DNA of 64,000 bases from NCBI RefSeq assembly GCF_008704795.1, contig NZ_CP023690.1, positions 9,372,501 to 9,436,500 on the forward strand, read 5' to 3'. Source of the DNA: Streptomyces spectabilis (GTDB lineage: Bacteria > Actinomycetota > Actinomycetes > Streptomycetales > Streptomycetaceae). The position numbers and the translations under genes are program-made. Shown here piece by piece: positions 35,700 through 44,600 of this stretch. How positions within the stretch are numbered: the first letter of the stretch is position 1; every line of letters begins with the position of its first letter. The notes beneath the pieces are model-generated. The model was not told where the DNA came from and searched no databases. It was given only the letters and a program-made list of their open reading frames with translations.

Positions 35700-35777
35700 A
35701 CGAACATGGTTCGTCGCGAACATCGTTCGTTCCGAAGGTAAGTAACGAACGGTGTTCGTGTCAAACAGTGTTCGTTT
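35700..35777. promoter_or_regulatory. Four-copy TetR operator array
   Basis: Perfect palindromes ACGAAC-ATG-GTTCGT (35700-35714), CGAAC-ATC-GTTCG (35717-35729) and ACGAAC-GGT-GTTCGT (35745-35759), plus a weaker AAAC-AGT-GTTC copy (35763-35777), fill the gap between the DHA2 pump and its TetR gene. Centres are spaced 16, 29 and 18 bp. The array covers both promoters. Confidence 0.8.
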
Positions 35778-35794
35778 CGGGCTAGGGTTTCCCC

Positions 35795-36460
35795 ATGAGC
35801 ACGCAGCCCGTCAGCCGCCGCGCGCGGCCCGCCAAGGCCCCCCTCAGCCGCGACGTCGTCGTGCGCACCGGCCTGAAGATCCTCGACCGCGACGGCCTGG
35901 AGGCGCTGACCATGCGCCGCGTCGCCAAGGAGCTCGACACCGGCCCCGCCTCGCTCTACGTCTACGTCGCCAACCGCGACGACCTCATGGCGGCCATGCT
36001 CGACGAAGCCCTCGGACAGGTCCGGCTGACCTGGGAAGGCACCTGGCAGGAACAGCTGCGTGCCCTGATCGCCGCGGCCGTCGACGCGATGAGCCGCCAC
36101 GAGGGCCTGGCCGCCGTCGCCCTCGGCGCCATTCCGACCGGCGACAACGTCCTGCTCGTCCTCGACCGCGCGCTCGCCCTGCTCAAGGACGGCGGCCTCG
36201 ACGACAAGGCCGCCGCCTGGGCCGTCGACCTCCTCTGGCTCCACACCGCCGCGGCCGCCACCGAGCAGAGCGCCTACGACTCCAAGGGCTCCGACGAGGT
36301 GAGCGCCATCGCCGCCGCGGACCGCCGCTACGCCGCCCTGCCCGCCGACCGCTACCCGATGGTCACCTCACTGCGGCAGGCGCTCTTCTCCGCCGGCGAC
36401 CGCGACACCTGGGCCCTGGAGGTCCTGATCAACGGCATCCTCCACACCCCCACCCGCTGA
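35795..36460 (+). CDS. TetR/AcrR family regulator with TetR-type C-terminal domain
   Basis: A 221-residue repressor. The helix-turn-helix is at about residues 20-65 (LTMRRVAKELDTGPASLYVYVANRDDL in pieces), and the C-terminal ligand domain resembles that of classical TetR (TetR_C). It is divergent from the DHA2 pump with four operator copies between them, so it is almost surely the local repressor and autoregulated. Its last 93 bp overlap the end of the convergent repeat-protein gene. Confidence 0.93.
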   Translation: MSTQPVSRRARPAKAPLSRDVVVRTGLKILDRDGLEALTMRRVAKELDTGPASLYVYVANRDDLMAAMLDEALGQVRLTWEGTWQEQLRALIAAAVDAMSRHEGLAAVALGAIPTGDNVLLVLDRALALLKDGGLDDKAAAWAVDLLWLHTAAAATEQSAYDSKGSDEVSAIAAADRRYAALPADRYPMVTSLRQALFSAGDRDTWALEVLINGILHTPTR

Positions 36461-37816
36461 CGCGCGGCAGCCGGCCACCCCGGCCAGGTCGAGGAGCCGG
36501 TGCATCGTCGCGGGCGGCAGGGCGGGATTCGCCGCGGCGTCCCGTGCGGAGCCGGGCACGCCGAGGCGCCGGTGCAGCTCCTCGCGGGGCAGCCGGGGGT
36601 CCCGCAGCACCCAGCGGCCGACGTCCGGATCGTCGATCAGCCGCAGCAGGAGTTCGGGCCCGGCCTCGGGATCGTCCAGGGCCGCGTGGCGCAGCCGCGG
36701 ATTGGGGTGATCGGCGAAGCGGGCGAGGCCGGGCCGTGCGAAGTTCGGATGGTTGCGCAGGAAGGCCCACTTCAGGCCGTGCCAGTGGGCGTACATCTCC
36801 AGTACGAGGGCGTGCGGGGCCTCCCGGCACGACTCGCACAGGGTGAGTTTGACGAAGAAGTCCTCGTCGGCGGCCAGCCGGTCCACCACGTCGGCGGGCA
36901 GCTGCGGCTGCCTGGCGATGCTCCGTCGCAGCAGGACGTGGCCGGAGGCCGCGGCCCGGCGGGCGACGTCCGGTTCGTGGCCGCGCTCCTCGATCCAGCG
37001 CGGGGGCACGTGATAGCCGTGCGGCACGACGTACGCGATGGCGGAGCGCTGCTCCTCGGTGAGGTCCTCGCGCATCGAGAGGGAGAGCCGGACGCTGTCG
37101 TCGGGGTCCTCGGCGAGTCGCAGGGCCAGGGCGGTCGGCACCTCGGGGTCCTGGGCCGCCGCCCTTCGTACGGCGGGGTCCGGGTCCTGTACGCGGACGT
37201 CGGGCGCGGGGCGGGGTTCCGGTTCCGGCTCGCCCGGGAACAGCGCGGCGACGGCGTCCCGGACCAGGGGCTCGGGGTCGGCGAGCAGCGCCTCGCGTAC
37301 GGCGGCCGGAAGCAGGGGCCACAGCTCCGCGGTGAGGGCCGAGGCCCGCACCGCGGCGTCCTCGTCCTGGACGAGCCGCATCCGCACCGGCATCGGCAGG
37401 TCCCACCGCGCTGCCGTCCGCCGGATCTTCGCCTCGCTGTCGCGGGCCAGAATGTCCGCCACTCCGTCCGGTACGCGTCGCCCGAAGTCATCGGCGACCA
37501 GCGCGTAGACGAACCGGACCCGGGGTTCGGCATCGCGGGCCAGCGGCACCAGGGCGTCGACATCGGCGGACGGGTTCTCCGCGGCCTGCCTCCGGTGGTC
37601 GGACTGTGGGGCGGCCACCAGCACGGCCGTGCTCTCCCGGTCGAGAGTGCACAGGGTGAGCCAGACGGGGGTGAACGCGGGCAGTTCCTCCACGGTGAGC
37701 AGGCGCGCCAGTACCGACGCGGGCAAGGCGGGCTGGAGCGTCAGGCCGCCGAGCCACTCCTGTGCCAACCGCTCGTCGCCGCCCAACTGATCCAAGTCCC
37801 CACCCATTTCAGTCAC
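36368..37816 (-). CDS. Leucine-rich-repeat-variant / HEAT-like repeat protein
   Basis: About 482 residues made of short helical repeats. Units such as ADPEPLVRDAVAALFPG, DPDPAVRRAAAQDPEVP and DHPNPRLRHAALDDPEA recur every 24-30 residues and give a superhelical scaffold for protein binding. There is no signal peptide. GATAAT six bases before the GTG at 37816 suggests a leaderless start; the ATG at 37807 is the alternative. The last 31 codons run antisense into the TetR gene, so the true end may be unusual. No catalytic motif is seen. Confidence 0.78.
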   Translation of the reverse strand: MTEMGGDLDQLGGDERLAQEWLGGLTLQPALPASVLARLLTVEELPAFTPVWLTLCTLDRESTAVLVAAPQSDHRRQAAENPSADVDALVPLARDAEPRVRFVYALVADDFGRRVPDGVADILARDSEAKIRRTAARWDLPMPVRMRLVQDEDAAVRASALTAELWPLLPAAVREALLADPEPLVRDAVAALFPGEPEPEPRPAPDVRVQDPDPAVRRAAAQDPEVPTALALRLAEDPDDSVRLSLSMREDLTEEQRSAIAYVVPHGYHVPPRWIEERGHEPDVARRAAASGHVLLRRSIARQPQLPADVVDRLAADEDFFVKLTLCESCREAPHALVLEMYAHWHGLKWAFLRNHPNFARPGLARFADHPNPRLRHAALDDPEAGPELLLRLIDDPDVGRWVLRDPRLPREELHRRLGVPGSARDAAANPALPPATMHRLLDLAGVAGCRASAGGGVEDAVDQDLQGPGVAVAGGEERLPQ

Positions 37817-38051
37817 AGGCCCATTATCTCTGCCGTCAACACCTGTCGGTCGGGCGTCGCGCTCGACGGCCCGCCGCGCCGCCGCGGCAGCGCGGGGCGG
37901 AGCGTGGTGGCCCACCCCGGCGGCGCCCTGGACCCCCTCACTCCGCCGCGACCCCCGGTGCACGAGCGAGGCCTCGGCGCACGTCTGGTCGGGCGAGGCG
38001 TGCGGCGACCTCGCTGCGTCGGGGCAGGGCCGGGATGCAAAGATCAGGCGC

Positions 38052-38753
38052 GTGAACACTGATATGACCGTGCTCGACAACCCCGTCGCCGAGTCGCTGC
38101 TCGGACAGCACGCGCAGCTGGCCCGACGGGTCGGCCGGGCGGCCACCTACCTGCCGGACGTCACGACCTTCTGCGCGCTGCCGACGGAGCCCGACCCGGC
38201 GGACTGGTCCGATCTGGCGCGACTGCTCGGCCACGACGGCTTCGCCGACATGTTCAGCAACGCGGCGGCCCCGCCGTCCGACTGGGAGCCGGTCTTCGTC
38301 TTGGAGGGGCGCCAGATGATCTGGCCCGACCGGCGCGAGCCCGGCGGGCCGCGCTCCGCGGCCGACGTCGCGATCGTGGACCTCGGCCCGGACGACGTGT
38401 CCGAGATGCTCGACCTCGTCAAGCGCACCGAGCCGGGGCCGTTCTGGACCCGCACCGTCGAACTCGGCACCTACCTCGGGATCCGCGCACACGGATCCCT
38501 GGTGGCGATGGCGGGCGAGCGGCTGCGGCCGCCGGGCTGGACCGAGATCAGCGCCGTGTGCACGGCCCCCGAGGTACGCGGCCAGGGCCATGCCGCCCGT
38601 CTGGTGCGCGCGCTGTCCGCACGCATCCTGGCCCGGGGCGAGCAACCGTTCCTGCACGTGGCCGAGGCGAACTCCGCCGCCATCGCCCTCTACGAGGGAC
38701 TCGGGTTCGAGACCCGCAAGCCCGTGACGTTCCAGGGCTTCCGCACCCCGTGA
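38052..38753 (+). CDS. GNAT family N-acetyltransferase
   Basis: A 233-residue protein with a divergent N-terminal half (1-105) and a C-terminal GNAT fold (110-230). Motif A is SAVCTAPEVRGQGHAARLVRAL, which I quote in part as the acetyl-CoA pyrophosphate loop RGQGHA. The beta-bulge LHVAEANSAAIALYEGLGF closes the fold. It resembles the FR47/double-GNAT amino-group acetyltransferases. The GTG at 38052 may be leaderless (AAAGAT upstream). The substrate is unknown. Confidence 0.88.
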   Translation: MNTDMTVLDNPVAESLLGQHAQLARRVGRAATYLPDVTTFCALPTEPDPADWSDLARLLGHDGFADMFSNAAAPPSDWEPVFVLEGRQMIWPDRREPGGPRSAADVAIVDLGPDDVSEMLDLVKRTEPGPFWTRTVELGTYLGIRAHGSLVAMAGERLRPPGWTEISAVCTAPEVRGQGHAARLVRALSARILARGEQPFLHVAEANSAAIALYEGLGFETRKPVTFQGFRTP

Positions 38754-38857
38754 CCGGGCTCGGGGCCGCAAGCCGCCGTGCGTAGCCCGCCCCGGTGTGG
38801 GCACTCGCCGTGCATGTGACGTCGCGTCACGGTGCTCGCGAGACAACAGGGGGGCGG

Positions 38858-40342
38858 ATGCGGGACACGCGGGGAACAGGGGACAGGACCACGAACGCGC
38901 CGCCGTGGTGGGACGTCGGATTCGACGCGCACGGGGACGCCGAGGACGAGCGGCAGGGGGACCGGGTGGCGGACGCGGCCCGCGAGGCGGGCGTGCGCCA
39001 CCTGGTCGTGCTCGCCCACACCGCCCACCACGAGCCCGGCCTGACGGAGCGGGTCGACGCGCGCTGCCGCACCCTGTTCGCGGAGGTCGGCGGCACGGAG
39101 GGCGTGGGACTCCTGGGAGTGCGCTGGCCGAGCATGTGCTTCGCGCGACCGGATGACGGTCAGGAGGAGCGGCCCACCGGCACCGGTCTCACCGACACCG
39201 ACCTCGCCGGGCTGCGCCGGGTCTTCCCCGAGGGCGAGGACACCCTCGCCAGGTTGCTCGGGCTGCTGGACGAACGGCCCCCGGGCAACGGCCCCCTCGA
39301 CGACGTGGGCATCGCCTTGCGCCGCCTCGTCGAACAGCCCCTGGACACCCCCGTGCACGCCTACGGCACCGACCTGGGCGCGGACGTCCTGCCGCAGACC
39401 GACCCGGCCATGCTCATCGACAGCCCCACCCAGGTGTGCGAGGGCTTCGCCGAGGCGCTCGACGCGGCCAGGCAGGAGACCGACCGGGTCGAGGAGCGCA
39501 GCCCCGAGCGGTTCGAGGAGGCGCAGTCGGGCTCCGGGGCGCCCGACGTGTCCAAGCACGGCACGCTCACGGAGTCCGGCACGGCCGGGCCGCGCTCCGC
39601 CGACGACCCCACCGAGCGCCTGTCGAGGCCCGAGTCCCTCGCGCCGAGCGAGCGCCCCCTGCGCGACCCGCGTGCCGAGGGCCCGTCGGACCGCGTGTGG
39701 GACGGCGCCCGCCAACTGCTGTGCCAGGTCGCGTCGTACGCGATGAGGAGGCACGCCGGGCTCGTCGGCGAGCGCGGTCTCGCCCCGCTCCTGCGGCGCC
39801 TCGGCGAGGGCCTGCCCGACACCCGCATCCACCTCGTGGGCCACGGCGCGGGCGCCCGCCTGGTGGCCTACGCCGCGCGGGGCCTCGGGCCGGACGAGCG
39901 GGTCGCCTCGCTGTGCCTGTTCCAGGCGGCCCTCTCCCACTTCGCGTTCGCCGAGCACCTGCCCCAACTGAGCGGTGGGGGAGCCCTTGCGGGCCTGCAC
40001 CAGCGGGTGGCGGGACCCGTCGTGTGCTGCTACTCCCACCACGACCTGGAACTCGGCCTGTTCTTCCCGCTCGCGTGCCGCAGGATCGGCGACGGCGCCC
40101 TGCTCTCCGGCGCGGGGCGGACCTGGGGCGCGCTCGGCTACGACGGGATCCAGGGCATGGACGGCAGCCCCGCCCTCACCCTGGCCGACGCGCTCGCCGA
40201 GGGCGCGCTGCCGTCCTCCGGGTACGTCGGCGTCGACGCGTCCGAGCTGATCCGCGAGGGCGGACCACCCCGGGGCGCGCACTACGACGTGTTCCACCAG
40301 GACCTCGTACGCCTCATCCGGGCGGCGGGCGGTCTGGCCTAG
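38858..40342 (+). CDS. Alpha/beta-hydrolase-like protein lacking the nucleophile serine
   Basis: A 494-residue protein with an N-terminal strand pattern RHLVVLAHTAHH, a long low-complexity acidic insert (about residues 195-275), and an elbow IHLVGHGAGARLVAYAA in which Gly330 stands where a lipase-type GHSxG serine would be. Related Streptomyces proteins are often labelled serine-threonine protein kinase, but no kinase motif is present. The ATG at 38858 follows AGGGGGGCGG. It is probably a pseudo-enzyme or binding protein. It ends in a 4-bp convergent overlap with the lipoprotein gene. Confidence 0.75.
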   Translation: MRDTRGTGDRTTNAPPWWDVGFDAHGDAEDERQGDRVADAAREAGVRHLVVLAHTAHHEPGLTERVDARCRTLFAEVGGTEGVGLLGVRWPSMCFARPDDGQEERPTGTGLTDTDLAGLRRVFPEGEDTLARLLGLLDERPPGNGPLDDVGIALRRLVEQPLDTPVHAYGTDLGADVLPQTDPAMLIDSPTQVCEGFAEALDAARQETDRVEERSPERFEEAQSGSGAPDVSKHGTLTESGTAGPRSADDPTERLSRPESLAPSERPLRDPRAEGPSDRVWDGARQLLCQVASYAMRRHAGLVGERGLAPLLRRLGEGLPDTRIHLVGHGAGARLVAYAARGLGPDERVASLCLFQAALSHFAFAEHLPQLSGGGALAGLHQRVAGPVVCCYSHHDLELGLFFPLACRRIGDGALLSGAGRTWGALGYDGIQGMDGSPALTLADALAEGALPSSGYVGVDASELIREGGPPRGAHYDVFHQDLVRLIRAAGGLA

Positions 40343-41076
40343 CCGTTGGTGGAGAGGTAGCGCTGCCCGAGCGGCCAGCCCGCGCTGCGCCCGGCATCCG
40401 TCACCAAGAGGTGCTGGTACTGCGGGGCGGTGACGAGGTTCTGCGTCAACGAGGGGCACAGCACCGCGCAACTGGCGGCCGTCTGGGTGCCCAGGCGCAG
40501 GCCGTTGCCGTCGAAGAAGACGTACTCCACGTCGGTCGGGGCCTGTGCGGTGTCGACGCTCACCGAAGCCGGAACCGGCGACGGCAGCCGGAAGAGCACC
40601 CCGCCGACCCCGGCGGCGCGCAGCTGGCGGGCGCCGATGCCCAGGGTGCTCCACCGCGGCTGCGGCGAGTCCACGTCGAGCACGGCGATGCGCAGGGAGC
40701 CGAGGCCGGGCCCCCGCAGCACCGCCCGGGGCGCGCGGTCCAGGCGCGCGGCGGTGACGTCGGGACCGTCGCCGCCGGAGTCCCCGCCGTCGTCCGTGGG
40801 CGTGGGCGTACAGCTGGGGGAGGGGGACGCGGACGGCGACGGGCTGTCGGACGGTGAGGGCGACGCGCTGTCCGACGACGACGGCGAAGCGGGCGGCGGC
40901 GACACGATGAGGGTGCCGTTGACGCACTGGACGTGATGGCCGTTGCAGGCGAGGTTGTTGCCGTTCTCGTTGCTCTGGCCCTGCGAGGCCCCCTTGTCGC
41001 CGCCGCAGCCGCTGAGGGGGAGGAGCAGGCAGAGCAGCGCCACCGCCGATGCGGTGCGGTGCGGCGCTCTCGTCAT
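40339..41076 (-). CDS. Lipoprotein with Ser/Pro linker and Asn/Cys motif
   Basis: 245 residues. The signal peptide ends in the lipobox LLPLSGC (cleavage before Cys at about residue 26), so the protein is membrane-anchored outside. Then follow SNENGNNLACNGHHVQC (two cysteines), a Ser/Pro/Asp-rich spacer of about 45 residues, and a C-terminal globular domain with paired cysteines (SCAVLCPSL). The start at 41076 follows GAGGGAG and overlaps the upstream gene's stop (ATGA). The function is unknown; the shared motif with its neighbour suggests they act together. Confidence 0.8.
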   Translation of the reverse strand: MTRAPHRTASAVALLCLLLPLSGCGGDKGASQGQSNENGNNLACNGHHVQCVNGTLIVSPPPASPSSSDSASPSPSDSPSPSASPSPSCTPTPTDDGGDSGGDGPDVTAARLDRAPRAVLRGPGLGSLRIAVLDVDSPQPRWSTLGIGARQLRAAGVGGVLFRLPSPVPASVSVDTAQAPTDVEYVFFDGNGLRLGTQTAASCAVLCPSLTQNLVTAPQYQHLLVTDAGRSAGWPLGQRYLSTNG

Positions 41077-41324
41077 CCGCCGGAACTCCCTCGCGGTGCG
41101 GGCCGGTCCGTGCCGGGGGCGCTCGATGTCGCTCCTGCGCCGCATTGGACGCGCTGGCCGACGCAAACCTGGTTGTCGCCCCGCTCGTTGGTCTGGACGA
41201 TCGTCCCCGGGCTCTGCCGTTCGCCGCCGCCATCCTGTCCCCACACGGTGATGAACGCCGCCGCGATCATGCCGACCGCGCCGATCACCGCCGCGATCGC
41301 GCCCACCGCGTCCCTGCCCCCCAT
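41073..41324 (-). CDS. Small membrane protein with Asn/Cys motif, 83 aa
   Basis: The ATG at 41324 (after GGGGGCGCG) encodes an N-terminal membrane segment (VGAIAAVIGAVGMIAAAFITVW), then an exported tail containing QTNERGDNQVCVGQRVQC. This tail motif matches that of the downstream lipoprotein position by position. Its TGA overlaps the lipoprotein ATG, so the two are translationally coupled. A longer Arg-rich reading upstream lacks coding character. I recognise no named family. Confidence 0.7.
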   Translation of the reverse strand: MGGRDAVGAIAAVIGAVGMIAAAFITVWGQDGGGERQSPGTIVQTNERGDNQVCVGQRVQCGAGATSSAPGTDRPAPRGSSGG

Positions 41325-41659
41325 CGCGCCCCCTGGTCCGGCGTGCGCCGCGCGAGTGCCGGTGCGCCGGGAGGCCGGCGTAGGCGCGTCCCCACGGTCG
41401 GCGAAGGCGGTGGCGGCCGGGCTACGCCAGACGGCAGGGGTGCCGCCCCTGCGCCCGAAGGGGCCCCGTCTACGCGCCCCCTTCGCCGCTCGCGGCGCGC
41501 ACGTCGGCGCGGGCGTGCGGACCCTCGACGCCTCGGACACCCGGAAGGTTCAGCCAACCGACCGTGTCGAGCAACACAATCAGCCGACATGGTCAGGTGA
41601 CCAAGTCGGTTGTATCTTATGGATCAAGCGACCTGCCGTGCGGAACGAAAGGCCCCTCC
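41325..41659. promoter_or_regulatory. CYP102 promoter region with 30-bp palindromic operator
   Basis: AGCCGACATGGTCA (41582-41595) and TGACCAAGTCGGTT (41598-41611) form an inverted repeat, 12 of 14 positions matching, around GG. TATCTT at 41613-41618 is a likely -10 element right beside it, so a bound repressor would block transcription. A further AACCGAC half-site lies at 41556-41562. The rest of the region has no callable gene. Confidence 0.65.
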
Positions 41660-44600
41660 ATGACTCACGCGTCCACCACCGAGCCGACCTCCACGACGAC
41701 GGCACAGGCGATCCCGGAGCGCCCGGCGCTCCCCCTGATCGGTCACGCGCTCGACATCCCGAGCGGGGCCGACGGCCTCGTCCATCTGATGAACGAGGTC
41801 AAGGAGTTGGGCCCGGTGTTCCGGATCCGCGCCTTCGGCTCCGAGACCGTGGTGGTCGGCGGCCTTGACCTGGTGGCCGAGCTGTCGGACGAGACCCGCT
41901 TCCGCAAGAACGTGCACGGGGACCTCGTCGAGATCAGGGAGATCGCGGGGGACGGCCTCTTCACGGCCTTCCACCACGAGCCCAACTGGCAGAAGGCGCA
42001 CGACATCCTGATGCCCGCGTTCTCGCTCGGCGCCATGCGCGGCTACCACGCGACGATGCTCGACGTCGCCCGGTCGCTGATCGCCAAGTGGGACCGCGCG
42101 GCCGGCGCGGACCCGGTGGACGTGCCCGAGGACATGACCCGGCTGACCTTCGACACGATCGGACTCTGCGGATTCGGCTACGACTTCGAGTCGTTCCGGC
42201 GCGACGAGGCGCACCCCTTCGTCGACGCGATGAGCAGGGCGCTCGCCTTCACCCAGACCAAGGGCGAGTCGATCCCGGGCACGGAGGTGTTCCGCTGGAA
42301 GCAGGCGGAGCAGTTCCGCAAGGATGCCGTGCTGATGACGGAGCTGGTCGACGAGGTGATCCGGCAGCGCAGGGCCTCCGGGGACACCGGAACCGACGAC
42401 CTCCTGGGCCGGATGCTGCACACCCGTGACGCGCGGACCGGCGAGCCCCTGGACGACGTGAACATCCGCAACCAGGTGATCACGTTCCTCATCGCCGGGC
42501 ACGAGACCACCAGCGGCGCCCTGTCGTTCGCCCTGTACTACCTGACCAAGCACCCCGAGGTACTGGCCCGCGCACAGGCGGAGGTGGACGCGCTGTGGGG
42601 CGACGCGGACGCGCCCGCGCCCGAGTACGGCGACATCGGCAAGCTGACGTACATCCGTCAGGTGCTCAACGAGAGCCTGCGCCTTTGGCCGACCGCGCCC
42701 GCCTTCGCCGTGGAGCCGATCGAGGACACCGTCATCGGCGGCACGTACCCCGTGCGGCAGGGCGAGAGCCTGCTGGTGCTCACCCCGGCCCTGCACCGCG
42801 ACCCCGCCTGGGGCGAGAACGTCGAGCTGTTCGACCCCGAGCGGTTCACGGCCGAGCGCGAGGCCGCGCGCCCGGTCCACCTCTTCAAGCCCTTCGGCAG
42901 CGGCGAGCGCGCCTGCATCGGACGGCAGTTCGCGCTGCACGAGGCCACGCTGCTCCTCGGCCTGCTCGTCCACCGCTACCGCCTGCTCGACCACACCGAC
43001 TACCGGCTGACGATCAAGCAGTCGCTCACCATCAAGCCCGACGCGTTCACCCTGAAGCTCGCCCGGCGCACCAGCGGTGAGCGACGCCTGCCCGCCGCCG
43101 CGAGCGCGGCGCCCGTGAGCGCGGACCGACCCGCCGCCCGCCGGGCGGCCGCGACCGCGCTCACCCTGCTGCACGGCTCCAACCTGGGCACCTGCGCGGG
43201 ACTCGCCCACGACCTGGCGGCCGACGGCGACGACCACGGGTTCACCACCGCGGTCGCGCCCCTCAACGACCTGGCCGGCAGGCTCAGCCCCGCCGACGGC
43301 CCCGTCGTGATCGTCGCCGCCTCCTACAACGGCCGGCCCACCGACGACGCCGCCGAGTTCGTCACCTGGCTTGAAGGCCTGGAGCCCGGCGCCCTCGACG
43401 GCCTCCAGTACGCCGTCCTCGGCGTCGGCGACCGCAACTGGGCCGCCACCTACCAGCACGTGCCGACCCTCATCGAGCGGTGGCTCACCGCCGCCGGCGC
43501 CACCCCGCTCCTGGAGCGCGGCGCCGCGGACGCCTCCGGTGACTTCGCGGGCGCCGTGGACCGCTGGACCGCGGAGCTGTGGACGGCGCTGCTCGACCGC
43601 TACGGCACCGCCGACGACGAGGCGACGCGCCCCGAGCCCGGCCCCGAGGAGCAGCCGGGCCTGTACGAGCTGGAGGACGCCACCGCGTGCGTCACCGGTG
43701 AACTCGCCGCCCGGCACGGCGTACAGCCCATGGAGGTGCTCGACGCCTACGAACTCGTCGACATGGAGCACGAGCTGGGCCGCTCCAAGCGCTTTCTGAA
43801 GCTGCGGCTGCCCGAAGGCGTCACCTACCGCACCGGCGACCACCTGGCCGTCCTGCCGCGCAACCCCGAGACCCTCGTCCGGCGGGTCGCGGACCGCTTC
43901 GGCCTCGACCTGGAGCGCACCGTGCGGCTGAGCGCCCGCCGCCGCAGCCGCAACACCCTTCCCGTCGACCGGCCGTTGACCCTGCGCCACCTGCTCACCG
44001 ACTTCGTGGAACTCCAGACCGCAGCCACACCCGAGCAGATCGCCGTCCTCGCCGAGCACACCGCCTGCCCGCCCGAGCGCCGCCCCCTGGCCGAACTCGC
44101 CGCGGCGGACGCCGACGCCTTCCACGAGCAGGTCACCGCGCCGGGGCTCAGCGTCCTCGACCTGCTGGAGCGCTTCCGCGCCTGCGAGCTGCCGTTCGCC
44201 CGCTTCCTGGAACTCCTTCCGGTGCTGCGCCCGCGCCACTACTCCATCTCGTCCTCCGCGCAGGCCGCGCCCGGCGAGATCGACCTGATGGTGTCGCTGC
44301 TCGCCGCGCCCCACCGGGCGGGCGAGGGCACGTTCCACGGCATCGCCTCGCACTACGTGCAGGGCGTGCGGGCCGGGGACACCCTCCGGGCCAGGGTGCT
44401 GCCGTGCGGCGAGTCCTTCCGCCTTCCCGACGACGACACGGTGCCGGTCATCCTGGTCAGCGCGGGCACCGGCCTCGCGCCGTTCCGCGGAGCCGTCCTC
44501 GACCGGCTGCACACCGGGTCCACCGGCACGCTCCTGTGCTACTTCGGCTGCGACCACCCGGAGGTCGACTACCTGCACCGCGAGGAGTTCGAGCGGGCCC

